A stretch of DNA of 64,000 nt, taken from contig OY762962.1 in assembly GCA_963667195.1 (NCBI GenBank), positions 1,550,001-1,614,000 of the forward strand. Reading direction: 5' to 3'. Shown piece by piece: positions 8,801-16,554 of the stretch. Within the stretch, counting starts at the first letter, position 1. Every line of letters begins with the position of its first letter. The notes under the pieces were generated by a model. It was not told the origin of the DNA. It worked only from the letters and a program-made list of their open reading frames with translations, and did not search any database. Source of the DNA: UBA7703 sp963667195 (GTDB taxonomy: Bacteria; Bacillota; Clostridia; Christensenellales; CAG-138). The position numbers and the translations under genes were made by a program.

Positions 8801-10633
8801 ATGCATAACGGTAAATGGATTACGCTCATCAGCGTACTTGCGGCGGTGATGCTCGCTTTTTCCGGCTGCTCGGCGGGGACAAGCAGCAGCACAGCGGCGC
8901 AGACCACGCAGACGGCGAGCGCGTCGAACGCAGCGCAGGCAAGCACCGATGCCACCTACGTTCAGGTGCAGAGTATCGAAAACGGCACCATCACGGCGTT
9001 GGTCGGCACCATGACGCAGCCCGGCGGGCAACCCAACGGCGCGGGACAGCAGGGTGCGCCTTCCGATCAGTCGAAGGGCTCCGGCTCTGCACCGCAGGGC
9101 ACACCACCGGCGCAGCCTTCCGGCGACAGCACCCAGCAGGGGAACCCGCCACAGCAGCCATCCGGTGATAGCTCGCAGCAGGGCGGACAGAACCCGCCGG
9201 ACGGACAAAGCATGGGCGGCATGATGGGCTTTACCGCGGGAACGGAGACGATCACCTTCTCCTATAACGAAGCGACCGTGGTGACCAAGCAAAACGGGCC
9301 TGAAGCGGCGACAGCCGCCGCATCGGACATCGCGGTTGGAGACATCCTCGCGGTCACGCTCTCAAGCGACAACGTCGCAAGCGCGATCGTGATCCAGTCG
9401 GCGGGCGGCGGACAGGACGCATCCGCACAGGGCGGGCAGCCGGGTGCGAACTTTGGCGGTAGCAGCACGGTGACCAACGGAACCGCGGCGACGACCATCA
9501 ACACGGACACCTCCGTCAACGCGCAGACGTATACCTCCAGCGGGGACGATGAGAACGCGCTCCGCATCGACGGCGCAACGGTTACGTTGAGCGGAATCAC
9601 CGTCAACAAGACGGGCGGCGCTTCGTCCAGCACGGAAAACGGCGACTTTTACGGCATGAACGCGGGGCTTCTTGCGCTCAACGGCGCAACGGCGACCATC
9701 ACCGGAGCAACGGTGACCACCAACGCGGTCAACGGCAACGGCGTATTCAGCTACGGTGAGGGTACGACGGTGAACATCTCCGACTCGAAGATTCACACCG
9801 CGATGAACAACTCCGGCGGCATTCAAACAACCGGTGGAGCAACGATGAATGCGACAAACCTCGACGTGCAGACCGAGGGTAACTCGGCCGCAGCAATCCG
9901 CTCCGATCGCGGCGGCGGAGACGTCAACGTGACCGGCGGCACCTATGTGACCAACGGAACCGGCAGCCCCGCGGTCTACAGCACGGCGGATATCTCCGTG
10001 GACAGCGCAACACTGACGGCCAACGCGTCCGAAGCGATCGTGGTGGAAGGCAAGAACTCCGTGACGCTCAATAATGTCACGCTTTCGGGCAACATGCAGG
10101 CGAGCACGGACGCAAACGAGAACGTGCACAACATCATGCTCTATCAGAGTATGTCGGGCGACGCGGAGGTTGGGCATTCCAGCTTTGCGGCAACGGGCGG
10201 CAGCATCCTCGCCAACGCAGGAGATATGTTCTACGTAACCAACACGACCTGCACGATTTCGCTGAGCAATGTCGCGCTCACGCTGGCAAACGACAACCTC
10301 CTGACCGTCTCCGGCAACAGCAGCTCCCGCGGCTGGGGTACGGCGGGTGCAAACGGCGGCACATGTACGTTTACGGCGTCTGAGCAAGTGCTTTCCGGTA
10401 TCATCACCGTGGACAGCATCTCGAGCCTCGATTTCCAGCTTGCGGATGGCTCGGTTTTCACCGGATCGATCAATCCTGGCGGTGCCGCGGGCACAGTCAA
10501 TGTGACCATCGCCAGTGGTTGCCAGTGGGTGCTCACGGGGGATAGCTACATCACCTCGTTTACGGGAGATGTGAGCAGCATCGTGACCAACGGACATACG
10601 GTCTTCGTCAACGGCACGGCGATCACCAAGTAA
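8801..10633 (+). CDS. Secreted beta-helix lipoprotein
   Basis: 610 residues. Lipoprotein signal peptide with lipobox LAFSGC (Cys23), so it is anchored to the outer face of the membrane. Residues about 65-135 are a low-complexity Gly/Pro/Gln/Ser linker with repeated QPSGDS.QQG units. After a small beta domain (about 140-200), residues 220-600 are short Thr/Ser/Asn/Gly-rich rungs such as GATVTLSGITV, GATATITGATV, GTTVNISDSKI, typical of a right-handed parallel beta-helix. No catalytic motif is recognisable; polysaccharide binding or adhesion is plausible. ATG behind AAGGAGTGAG. Monocistronic, with its own terminator. Confidence 0.75.
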   Translation: MHNGKWITLISVLAAVMLAFSGCSAGTSSSTAAQTTQTASASNAAQASTDATYVQVQSIENGTITALVGTMTQPGGQPNGAGQQGAPSDQSKGSGSAPQGTPPAQPSGDSTQQGNPPQQPSGDSSQQGGQNPPDGQSMGGMMGFTAGTETITFSYNEATVVTKQNGPEAATAAASDIAVGDILAVTLSSDNVASAIVIQSAGGGQDASAQGGQPGANFGGSSTVTNGTAATTINTDTSVNAQTYTSSGDDENALRIDGATVTLSGITVNKTGGASSSTENGDFYGMNAGLLALNGATATITGATVTTNAVNGNGVFSYGEGTTVNISDSKIHTAMNNSGGIQTTGGATMNATNLDVQTEGNSAAAIRSDRGGGDVNVTGGTYVTNGTGSPAVYSTADISVDSATLTANASEAIVVEGKNSVTLNNVTLSGNMQASTDANENVHNIMLYQSMSGDAEVGHSSFAATGGSILANAGDMFYVTNTTCTISLSNVALTLANDNLLTVSGNSSSRGWGTAGANGGTCTFTASEQVLSGIITVDSISSLDFQLADGSVFTGSINPGGAAGTVNVTIASGCQWVLTGDSYITSFTGDVSSIVTNGHTVFVNGTAITK

Positions 10634-10643
10634 AAATCCGATC

Positions 10644-10682
10644 AAACAAGGCGCGGAGAGAGAACTCCGCGCTTTGTTTTTT
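10644..10682 (+). terminator. Rho-independent terminator
   Basis: A 15-bp stem (AAACAAGGCGCGGAG with one wobble pair) closing on CTCCGCGCTTTGTTT and followed by further T residues. Directly after the beta-helix lipoprotein gene. Confidence 0.9.
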
Positions 10683-10729
10683 ATGTGAATCTGAACGAAC
10701 TGGCGAATTTTGCTTTTTTTTGAGGTGCG

Positions 10730-10758
10730 ACCCCCAATTCCGGCGATTTGATTTCGTA
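10730..10758 (+). promoter_or_regulatory. Candidate SigI-type promoter
   Basis: ACCCCC at 10730-10735 and CGTA at 10755-10758, about 60 bp before the secreted repeat-protein gene. SigI-family promoters are known for a C-rich -35 element and a CGNA -10 element. A sigI gene lies 1.4 kb downstream in the same direction. The spacing (19 nt) should be checked against known SigI sites. Confidence 0.4.
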
Positions 10759-10817
10759 TCTTAGTAATGACCGGATCAATATCCGGCGGAATCATCGGAT
10801 AAGGAGATCATACAGAT

Positions 10818-11981
10818 ATGAAAATCAATCGAAATCGGACGCCTAGACTCGGTCTGCGCATGCGCGCAAGAAAAACCCTCGTGGCGGTGATCGCAATCCT
10901 GATGACGCTTGCGCTTTGCACGACGGCGCTTGCGGACAACGGCAGAGGCGGCGGCAAACCCGCAGGACAGGGCACCGGCACCCAGACCCAACCGGGCAGC
11001 GGAACGGATCACGGCAACTCCACCGCGCCGGGACAAAAAGACAAGCGCAACGCACAGGCGGAAGGCTTGAACGTTGAGAAGATTGAGGAAGCCATCGCCG
11101 CGCTGACGGACGAGGACGCAAAGGCAAGCCTGACCACGCTGCTCAGCGCGTATGTGGATGCCTGGACGGCAAAGCAGGAAGCGATTGAGGCGAAGAATAC
11201 GGACGAGCTCGCGGCGCTGACCGACGCAATGACGGCCGCGAAGACCGCGCTGGATACTGCGCTGGAGAGCGCAGGCATCTCCACCGACACGCTCTATGGC
11301 GTACCGGAGGAGGCAAAGGACGGCACCGGCAAGATGAACAACCGTCCTGCGCTGGACGTGGACAAGATTGAAGCCGCAATCGCGACGCTCGACGATACGG
11401 ATGAAAACAAGACGGCGCTGACGAGCCTGATGAACGACTACCAGGCGGCGCTCGCGGCACAGGCGAACGCGGATGCGTCCTCGCTGAGTGAAGCGGAGCT
11501 CCAGGCGCTCGCGGATGCGGTGCAGAGCGCGGAGGACGCGCTCCTGGAAGCCGCGCGTGATGCGGGCGTGATCGGCGGAAACGGCCGCGGACAGTTTGTC
11601 AGCGGATATGCCTACGGCAACGCGGAGATGAACATGGAAACCATCACGGCGCAGATTGCAGCGCTGGACGATACGGACGCGAACAAGGCACAGCTCGCGA
11701 CGCTGCTGAAAGCATATCAGGACGCGCTGAGCGCGGAGCAGAACGCGGACACGAGTGCGATGAGCGAAGAAGAGCTTGCCGCACTGCAAAGCGCGACGAA
11801 GGCCGCGGCGGACGCGCTCAAGGAAGCGATGGAGAACGCCGGCCTCGATGTTCAGATTCAGAACCGCGCGCAGGAAGAGAAGAACTTTGAGTTTCAGATC
11901 CTCGGTTCGGACGGAACCGACCATGCGGACGGCGGCGCGATCGACTCCTTCCTCAACTGGCTGAAGTCGCTTTTCCAATAA
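10818..11981 (+). CDS. Secreted three-repeat alpha-helical protein
   Basis: 387 residues. N-terminal signal peptide (about 1-39, ending ALC-TTALA) and a Gly/Gln/Thr-rich linker (41-75). Three repeats of about 70 residues follow (86-154, 181-250, 273-343), each built as IEAAIA.LDDTD.NK..L..LL..YQ.AL, then NAD.S..S..EL.AL..A...A..AL..A...AG, predicting paired long helices. The C-terminus ends in an amphipathic FLNWLKSLF. I do not recognise the family. ATG at 10818 behind AAGGAG. It lies downstream of a SigI-like promoter and 154 bp before sigI with no clear terminator between, so it may share that transcript. Confidence 0.7.
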   Translation: MKINRNRTPRLGLRMRARKTLVAVIAILMTLALCTTALADNGRGGGKPAGQGTGTQTQPGSGTDHGNSTAPGQKDKRNAQAEGLNVEKIEEAIAALTDEDAKASLTTLLSAYVDAWTAKQEAIEAKNTDELAALTDAMTAAKTALDTALESAGISTDTLYGVPEEAKDGTGKMNNRPALDVDKIEAAIATLDDTDENKTALTSLMNDYQAALAAQANADASSLSEAELQALADAVQSAEDALLEAARDAGVIGGNGRGQFVSGYAYGNAEMNMETITAQIAALDDTDANKAQLATLLKAYQDALSAEQNADTSAMSEEELAALQSATKAAADALKEAMENAGLDVQIQNRAQEEKNFEFQILGSDGTDHADGGAIDSFLNWLKSLFQ

Positions 11982-12056
11982 TGCCAGACCTCGCGATGCA
12001 AGGCACGAAGTGGGATAAGTCGTTCTTCTAAAACGATGCATCACGTGGTACGATCA

Positions 12057-12085
12057 TGCTGCGGGGAGCAATGCTCCCCGCAGCA
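12057..12085. repeat. Perfect 14-bp inverted repeat upstream of sigI
   Basis: TGCTGCGGGGAGCA and its exact reverse complement flank a single central A. No T-run follows, so it is not a standard terminator. It ends 50 bp before the sigI start: an operator or an mRNA hairpin. Confidence 0.6.
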
Positions 12086-12135
12086 AACCGAGCGCATACG
12101 GATTACACACACAGGAAAAGGACTTTTCAAGCAGC

Positions 12136-12852
12136 ATGGTCTTTCGCGAAACGTCGCTTGTTCTCCGCGCACAGACGGATGAACGGGCACGCGAAGAACT
12201 CATCCACCAGCAGGAGAAGAACATTCTCAGAGTCGCCTCCCGCGCAAAGCACCGCTTTGTGACCAAGAGCGACGATGAATGGGCGATCGCTTTGTGCGCC
12301 TTTTCGCAGGCAATCGATACCTATTCTCCCGGGAAAGGCGCGTTCTTTCCGTATGCGGAGGTCCTGATCCGGCGCAGCCTGATCGACGCATACCGCTCGG
12401 ACGCAAGGTTTTCGCAGGAAATCTTCGTTTCGCCGGATCAGTTTGAAGGCGGCGCGGAGGAAGGAGAACCAAATCTCGTTCTCGACGCGACCATTCAGGC
12501 GAGCGTCCGCGCCGCGGATACAACCCTGCGGGACGAGATTTTAGCCGCGAACGAGGCGCTCAAGCGATACGGATTTCGCTTTTTCGATCTGACGAATTGT
12601 TCGCCCACTCGACAGAGCACCCGAAACGTGTGCTTTCGAGCGGCGGAGGCGGTCGTTGCGAGCGAGGAAAGCTATCTGATGCTGGTACGCATGCGGCAGC
12701 TTCCGGTAAAGTATCTGGTTTCCGAGTTCGGAATTCCACGAAAGATCATCGAGCGATACCGAAAATACATCATTGCGGTCATCGTGATTCACGCGGGGGA
12801 TTATCCCGCATTGCAAGAGTACATCCATCTGGGTCGGGGGGAACGGTCATGA
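12136..12852 (+). CDS. sigI: RNA polymerase sigma factor SigI
   Basis: 238 residues, SigI family (sigma-70 group lacking canonical region 4). The N-terminal region-2-like part includes DDEWAIALCAFSQAIDTYSPGKGAFFPYAEVLIRRSLIDAYR split over residues 50-90; the C-terminal SigI-C domain has VKYLVSEFGIPRKIIERYRKYIIAVIVIHAGDY. Its stop overlaps the RsgI start by ATGA, the standard sigma/anti-sigma coupling. SigI factors direct envelope-stress or extracellular polysaccharide-response genes; the neighbouring secreted proteins are probable targets (inference). ATG chosen at 12136; the ribosome site is weak (AGGAAAAGGAC lies some distance upstream). Confidence 0.88.
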   Translation: MVFRETSLVLRAQTDERAREELIHQQEKNILRVASRAKHRFVTKSDDEWAIALCAFSQAIDTYSPGKGAFFPYAEVLIRRSLIDAYRSDARFSQEIFVSPDQFEGGAEEGEPNLVLDATIQASVRAADTTLRDEILAANEALKRYGFRFFDLTNCSPTRQSTRNVCFRAAEAVVASEESYLMLVRMRQLPVKYLVSEFGIPRKIIERYRKYIIAVIVIHAGDYPALQEYIHLGRGERS

Positions 12853-13799
12853 ACGAGCAGAAGAGCGCGATGATAGTCGAAATACGCGGCGCTTACGCTG
12901 CTGCACTGCGTGAAGACGGCGTGTTTGTGCGCGTGCGCAACGCGGAATATGCGATCGGGCAGACGATATTGCTTGACGTTGCGGTTGAGGAGGAGCGAAT
13001 TCCGGCCGCGCAACCAAAGCGCAGGCGTTCGCGCGTGACCGCGTTTGCGGGCATCGCCGCGGGGTTCTTACTTCTGCTGCTCGGCGGCTTTAAGGGCTAC
13101 ACGACGCCGACCGGCGTGGTCAGCCTCGACGTGAACCCCTCGATCGAATACTCAATCAATTGCTTTGACCGTGTGCTGGATATCACCGCCGTCAACGACG
13201 ATGCGGAGAAGATCCTCGCGGGTCTGGATGAAAGCGCGCTGCGGTATCACCCTGTGGACGAGGCCGTGGACGCGACGATTGCCGTTTTGCGCGAGAACGG
13301 ATACCTGACCGACGCGACGGAAAACGACGTGGTGATCTCTGCCGTCTCGTATAACGACGCGCATACGGCGGCGATTGCGGATCGTCTCGGCAAGCAGGTG
13401 CAAAAGCAGGCAGACCTGACCGTCTATTCGATTCCGGTGTCGAAAGGCGATGTGCAGAGCGCGCACAACCTCGGCACCAGTGCGGGTAAGCTGCAGATCA
13501 TTGAGCGCCTCGGTGAGAGCTGGGACAAGGATGAAACGTTTGATCCGGACGACTGGGTCTCGCGTCCCGTACGCGAGATCATTCGCGAAACGAAAGAGCA
13601 GGCAAACGCCAAGGAATACGGAAAAGGCAGCCCGAAGCCCGAGACCACAGGACAAGCGGAAGGGATCACCGGCGGCACAAAGACGCCCCAACCGCAGAAC
13701 CAGCAACCCGCGACAACGCAGGCGCCGAATTCTGGCGGCACACCGCAACAGGACCCCGCGCATTCCGGCGAACCCAAGTTTGGCGGAAAGACACCGTAA
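12849..13799 (+). CDS. rsgI: RsgI-type membrane anti-sigma factor
   Basis: 316 residues from the ATG overlapping the sigI stop. N-terminal cytoplasmic RsgI domain (1-48) that binds SigI, a Lys/Arg stretch, one transmembrane helix (about 63-82), then an external domain with DVNPSIE (residues 94-100). In RsgI proteins the Asn-Pro bond of this motif is a self-cleavage site (family knowledge). The tail from about 255 is disordered and rich in Pro/Gln/Thr, with no carbohydrate-binding module, unlike the cellulose-sensing clostridial RsgIs. The signal it senses is therefore unclear. Confidence 0.88.
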   Translation: MNEQKSAMIVEIRGAYAAALREDGVFVRVRNAEYAIGQTILLDVAVEEERIPAAQPKRRRSRVTAFAGIAAGFLLLLLGGFKGYTTPTGVVSLDVNPSIEYSINCFDRVLDITAVNDDAEKILAGLDESALRYHPVDEAVDATIAVLRENGYLTDATENDVVISAVSYNDAHTAAIADRLGKQVQKQADLTVYSIPVSKGDVQSAHNLGTSAGKLQIIERLGESWDKDETFDPDDWVSRPVREIIRETKEQANAKEYGKGSPKPETTGQAEGITGGTKTPQPQNQQPATTQAPNSGGTPQQDPAHSGEPKFGGKTP

Positions 13800-13886
13800 G
13801 TAGGCCAACAGGCGAGATTTCATCAAAGAGAGGAGCGAATGAGGCTATCGGGCGGGCTGCTAGAGCGGCAATCCGCCCCGAACGGG

Positions 13887-13914
13887 TTGCTTTCCGAGTC
13901 GAAGCTGGTATAAT
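13887..13914 (+). promoter_or_regulatory. Predicted sigma-A promoter for the GNAT gene
   Basis: TTGCTT, 16-nt spacer, TATAAT at 13909-13914 with an extended TGG directly upstream. It lies about 115 bp before the GNAT start. Confidence 0.55.
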
Positions 13915-14030
13915 AGAACATGCGCATGAAGCTTGTCTGCGCAGATTGACAAATACATAGTCCATAAAAGAACCGTCGTTGCGGAACCGCAAAGAAGGGC
14001 TTTTGAGTATGACGCCGTGAGGTAAGGTAT

Positions 14031-14573
14031 ATGAAGAAAGCCGCTTCTATTTTTTTGCGGTCAGATGTCACAAAACACGATATTGAGCGATTATCCCGCT
14101 GGATGGAACAGCGGGAGGTCACGCGCTATCTCAACGAATCCGAGCAGATTTCGCGCACACTTTTAGAACTTTCGACCGAGGTGCCGGAGCCGCTGCTTGG
14201 GCAGAGGCTTGCATCTGGCGGGCGGTTTTATTTCGTGAGCCTGCGTTGCCTGCGCCCGATTGGGTTTATTTCGCTGCGCCGGATGAGGACGTGCGGGGAC
14301 TGGGAAATCGTCGCCGCCATCGGCGAACCCGCGCTCTGGGGCGCGGGCTATGGCGCGCGGGCGCTCCGGCTCGCATTGCAGGAGGCGTTTGTGCCGCGGG
14401 ATACGCATATTGAGCGATTATATGCGACGATTCATCGCGAGAACACGCGCTCCATGCGCCTGTTTTTGCACGCGGGGTTTGTCAGCGCGGGCGAAGCCGG
14501 GGCTTGCATGCGCCTGTCGATGACGCGGGATACGTACTTTCACGCAAAAAATTGCGTAAACTCCGGCGTTTGA
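14031..14573 (+). CDS. GNAT-family N-acetyltransferase
   Basis: 180 residues, RimJ/RimL-like GNAT. The acetyl-CoA pyrophosphate-binding region is GEPALWGAGYGARALRLAL (about 97-115, Q/RxxGxG/A type), followed by the IERLYATIHRENTRSMRLF helix-strand usual for GNAT motif B. Single gene with its own promoter. Acceptor (protein N-terminus or small molecule) cannot be told from sequence. Confidence 0.8.
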   Translation: MKKAASIFLRSDVTKHDIERLSRWMEQREVTRYLNESEQISRTLLELSTEVPEPLLGQRLASGGRFYFVSLRCLRPIGFISLRRMRTCGDWEIVAAIGEPALWGAGYGARALRLALQEAFVPRDTHIERLYATIHRENTRSMRLFLHAGFVSAGEAGACMRLSMTRDTYFHAKNCVNSGV

Positions 14574-14596
14574 ACCGCTTTCCCGCGCTGCAAAGC

Positions 14597-14625
14597 TTGT
14601 AAAAAGCGACGTAAAGGCGTATACT
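14597..14625 (+). promoter_or_regulatory. Predicted sigma-A promoter for the SulP gene
   Basis: TTGTAA, 17-nt spacer, TATACT. About 37 bp before the SulP start. Confidence 0.6.
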
Positions 14626-14661
14626 AGCGGGCGATTATGATTTTTGGAGTAACGTTAACGC

Positions 14662-16311
14662 ATGATTCGTAGTTTTGTTCAAAGTTTGCGGCAGGAGTTC
14701 CAAGGTTACAACGCGAAGTCCTTTTCAAAAGACCTGATGGCGGGTATCACGGTCGCTGCGGTTGCCCTACCGCTTGCGCTCGCGTTCGGCGTCAGCAGCG
14801 GCGCGGATGCCGCGGCGGGACTGATCACCGCGATCATCGCGGGCGTGATCATCGGCTCGCTCTCCGGCGCGTTCTACCAGATTTCGGGCCCAACGGGCGC
14901 GATGGCGGCGATCCTGATCTCCATCGTAGCGAAGTATCAGATGCAGGGCGTGTTTCTTGCGACGCTGATGGCGGGCGTGTTCCTGCTTCTCGCGGGCGTG
15001 CTGCGCCTCGGTAAACTCACCGCCTTCATTCCCGCTCCGGTCATCACGGGCTTTACCTCAGGCATCTCGATTCTCATCGCCGCGGGTCAGCTCGACAACT
15101 TCTTTGGCGTCAAGTCGGTGGGTGAGGACGTCATCGCGCGCATCGGTAGCTACTTTTCACTCGGGTTCTCTCCGAATCTTTACGCAATCTGCATCGGGCT
15201 GTTTGTGATTCTCTTCATGATCGCGTACCCGAAAAAGTGGAACGCGGTCGTGCCCGGCTCGCTGATTGCGATCATTCTCGCGACCGCTACCGCCTCACTG
15301 CTCAACTTCGACGTGGCGCGCGTGGGCGAGATTCCCAAGACGCTGCTGCCGGCAGAGCGCCTCAACCTCGCCAAGATCGATGTGCATACGCTGCTTCGCT
15401 TAGCATCGCCCGCGTTCAGCATCGCCATGCTGGGCATGATCGAGAGCCTCTTGTGCGGCTCCAGCGCGTCCCGCATGACCGGCAAGGCCTTCAACAGCGA
15501 TCAGGAGCTGGTGGCGCAGGGCATCGGCAACATCATACTGCCGTTCTTCGGCGGCATTCCGGCGACCGCCGCCATCGCGCGCACGAGCGTCGCGGTCAAG
15601 AGCGGAGCTGTCACCCGCATCACCAGCATCATTCACGCGCTGGTGCTTGTGGTGTCCATGTTCCTGCTGGCGCCCGTCATGTCGTCGATTCCGCTGGCCG
15701 CTCTTGCGGGCGTGTTGATGGTCACCGCGTTTCGCATGAACGAATGGCCCGCCATTCGGTATATGTTCTCACGAAAGTTCAAGGGCGCAATCCTCAAGTA
15801 TTTTGTCACGATGATCGCAACCGTGATCTTTGATCTTACCACCGCCATCGCGCTTGGCGTTCTCGTGGCGCTGTTGCTCCTCGTGCGGAGGCTTTCCAAG
15901 CTGGAGATCAACATCGAGTCCGTGGACGCCGAGCGCCTCTCCGCGGACGGCGAGGAGATCTGCCGCAGGTATGGTTCCGCGCGGGTCGTGTACATCGCGG
16001 GCGCGATGATCTTCGCCAACACGCAGGCGGTGGAGGGCATCCCCGCGAATATTCCGCTGGACTGCGACGCCGTGTTCTTCTCCATGCGCGGGGTATCGTA
16101 TCTGGATGTCTCCTGTGCGCAGGCGTTCGAGGGCGTGATCCTCTCGCTCAAAAAGCGCGGCATCCGCGTCGGCTGCTGCGGGCTCTCCTCCGAGACGCGC
16201 AGGACGATGGAGCGCAGCGGTATCCTCGCGCTCATCGGCGAAGAAAACGTGTATTGGAGCATCGACCGCGCGCTGACTCAAGATTGCGGTTGTGCGCAGG
16301 CAAGCGAATAA
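14662..16311 (+). CDS. SulP-family anion transporter with STAS domain
   Basis: 549 residues. Residues about 15-410 form the SLC26/SulP membrane core with 12-14 hydrophobic segments; the early VALPLALAFGVSSGADAAAG and ISGPTGAMAA segments match the substrate-site repeats. Residues about 430-545 form a cytoplasmic STAS domain (VVYIAGAMIFANTQ ... VSYLDVSCAQAFEGVI). Family members carry sulfate, bicarbonate, or dicarboxylates; the substrate here is not determined. Single gene with its own promoter and terminator. Confidence 0.9.
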   Translation: MIRSFVQSLRQEFQGYNAKSFSKDLMAGITVAAVALPLALAFGVSSGADAAAGLITAIIAGVIIGSLSGAFYQISGPTGAMAAILISIVAKYQMQGVFLATLMAGVFLLLAGVLRLGKLTAFIPAPVITGFTSGISILIAAGQLDNFFGVKSVGEDVIARIGSYFSLGFSPNLYAICIGLFVILFMIAYPKKWNAVVPGSLIAIILATATASLLNFDVARVGEIPKTLLPAERLNLAKIDVHTLLRLASPAFSIAMLGMIESLLCGSSASRMTGKAFNSDQELVAQGIGNIILPFFGGIPATAAIARTSVAVKSGAVTRITSIIHALVLVVSMFLLAPVMSSIPLAALAGVLMVTAFRMNEWPAIRYMFSRKFKGAILKYFVTMIATVIFDLTTAIALGVLVALLLLVRRLSKLEINIESVDAERLSADGEEICRRYGSARVVYIAGAMIFANTQAVEGIPANIPLDCDAVFFSMRGVSYLDVSCAQAFEGVILSLKKRGIRVGCCGLSSETRRTMERSGILALIGEENVYWSIDRALTQDCGCAQASE

Positions 16312-16331
16312 TCCGTCGAATTGATTCTTAT

Positions 16332-16359
16332 AAGCTGTCCGAAAACGGGCAGCTTTTTT
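16332..16359 (+). terminator. Rho-independent terminator after SulP
   Basis: AAGCTGTCCG / CGGGCAGCTT stem, AAAA loop, six T residues. Confidence 0.88.
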
Positions 16360-16443
16360 CTTTATCCGTGTACTTGTCATTTCGATCGGAACGTGCAAAT
16401 TTCATCAGACACTTACCTGATAAACCGCAGGAAAAATTAACTT

Positions 16444-16472
16444 TTGTCAACGGCGCGCGCGGGTTTTATAAT
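16444..16472 (+). promoter_or_regulatory. Strong predicted sigma-A promoter for the GH3 gene
   Basis: TTGTCA at 16444-16449, exactly 17 nt, TATAAT at 16467-16472. About 83 bp before the GH3 start. Confidence 0.75.
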
Positions 16473-16554
16473 GGTGGAATGATGACAACAGTTCGTTAGA
16501 TCCATACAAATCCAAACGCTTTCATTTTACGTAAGACAACACAAAGGAGAACCC

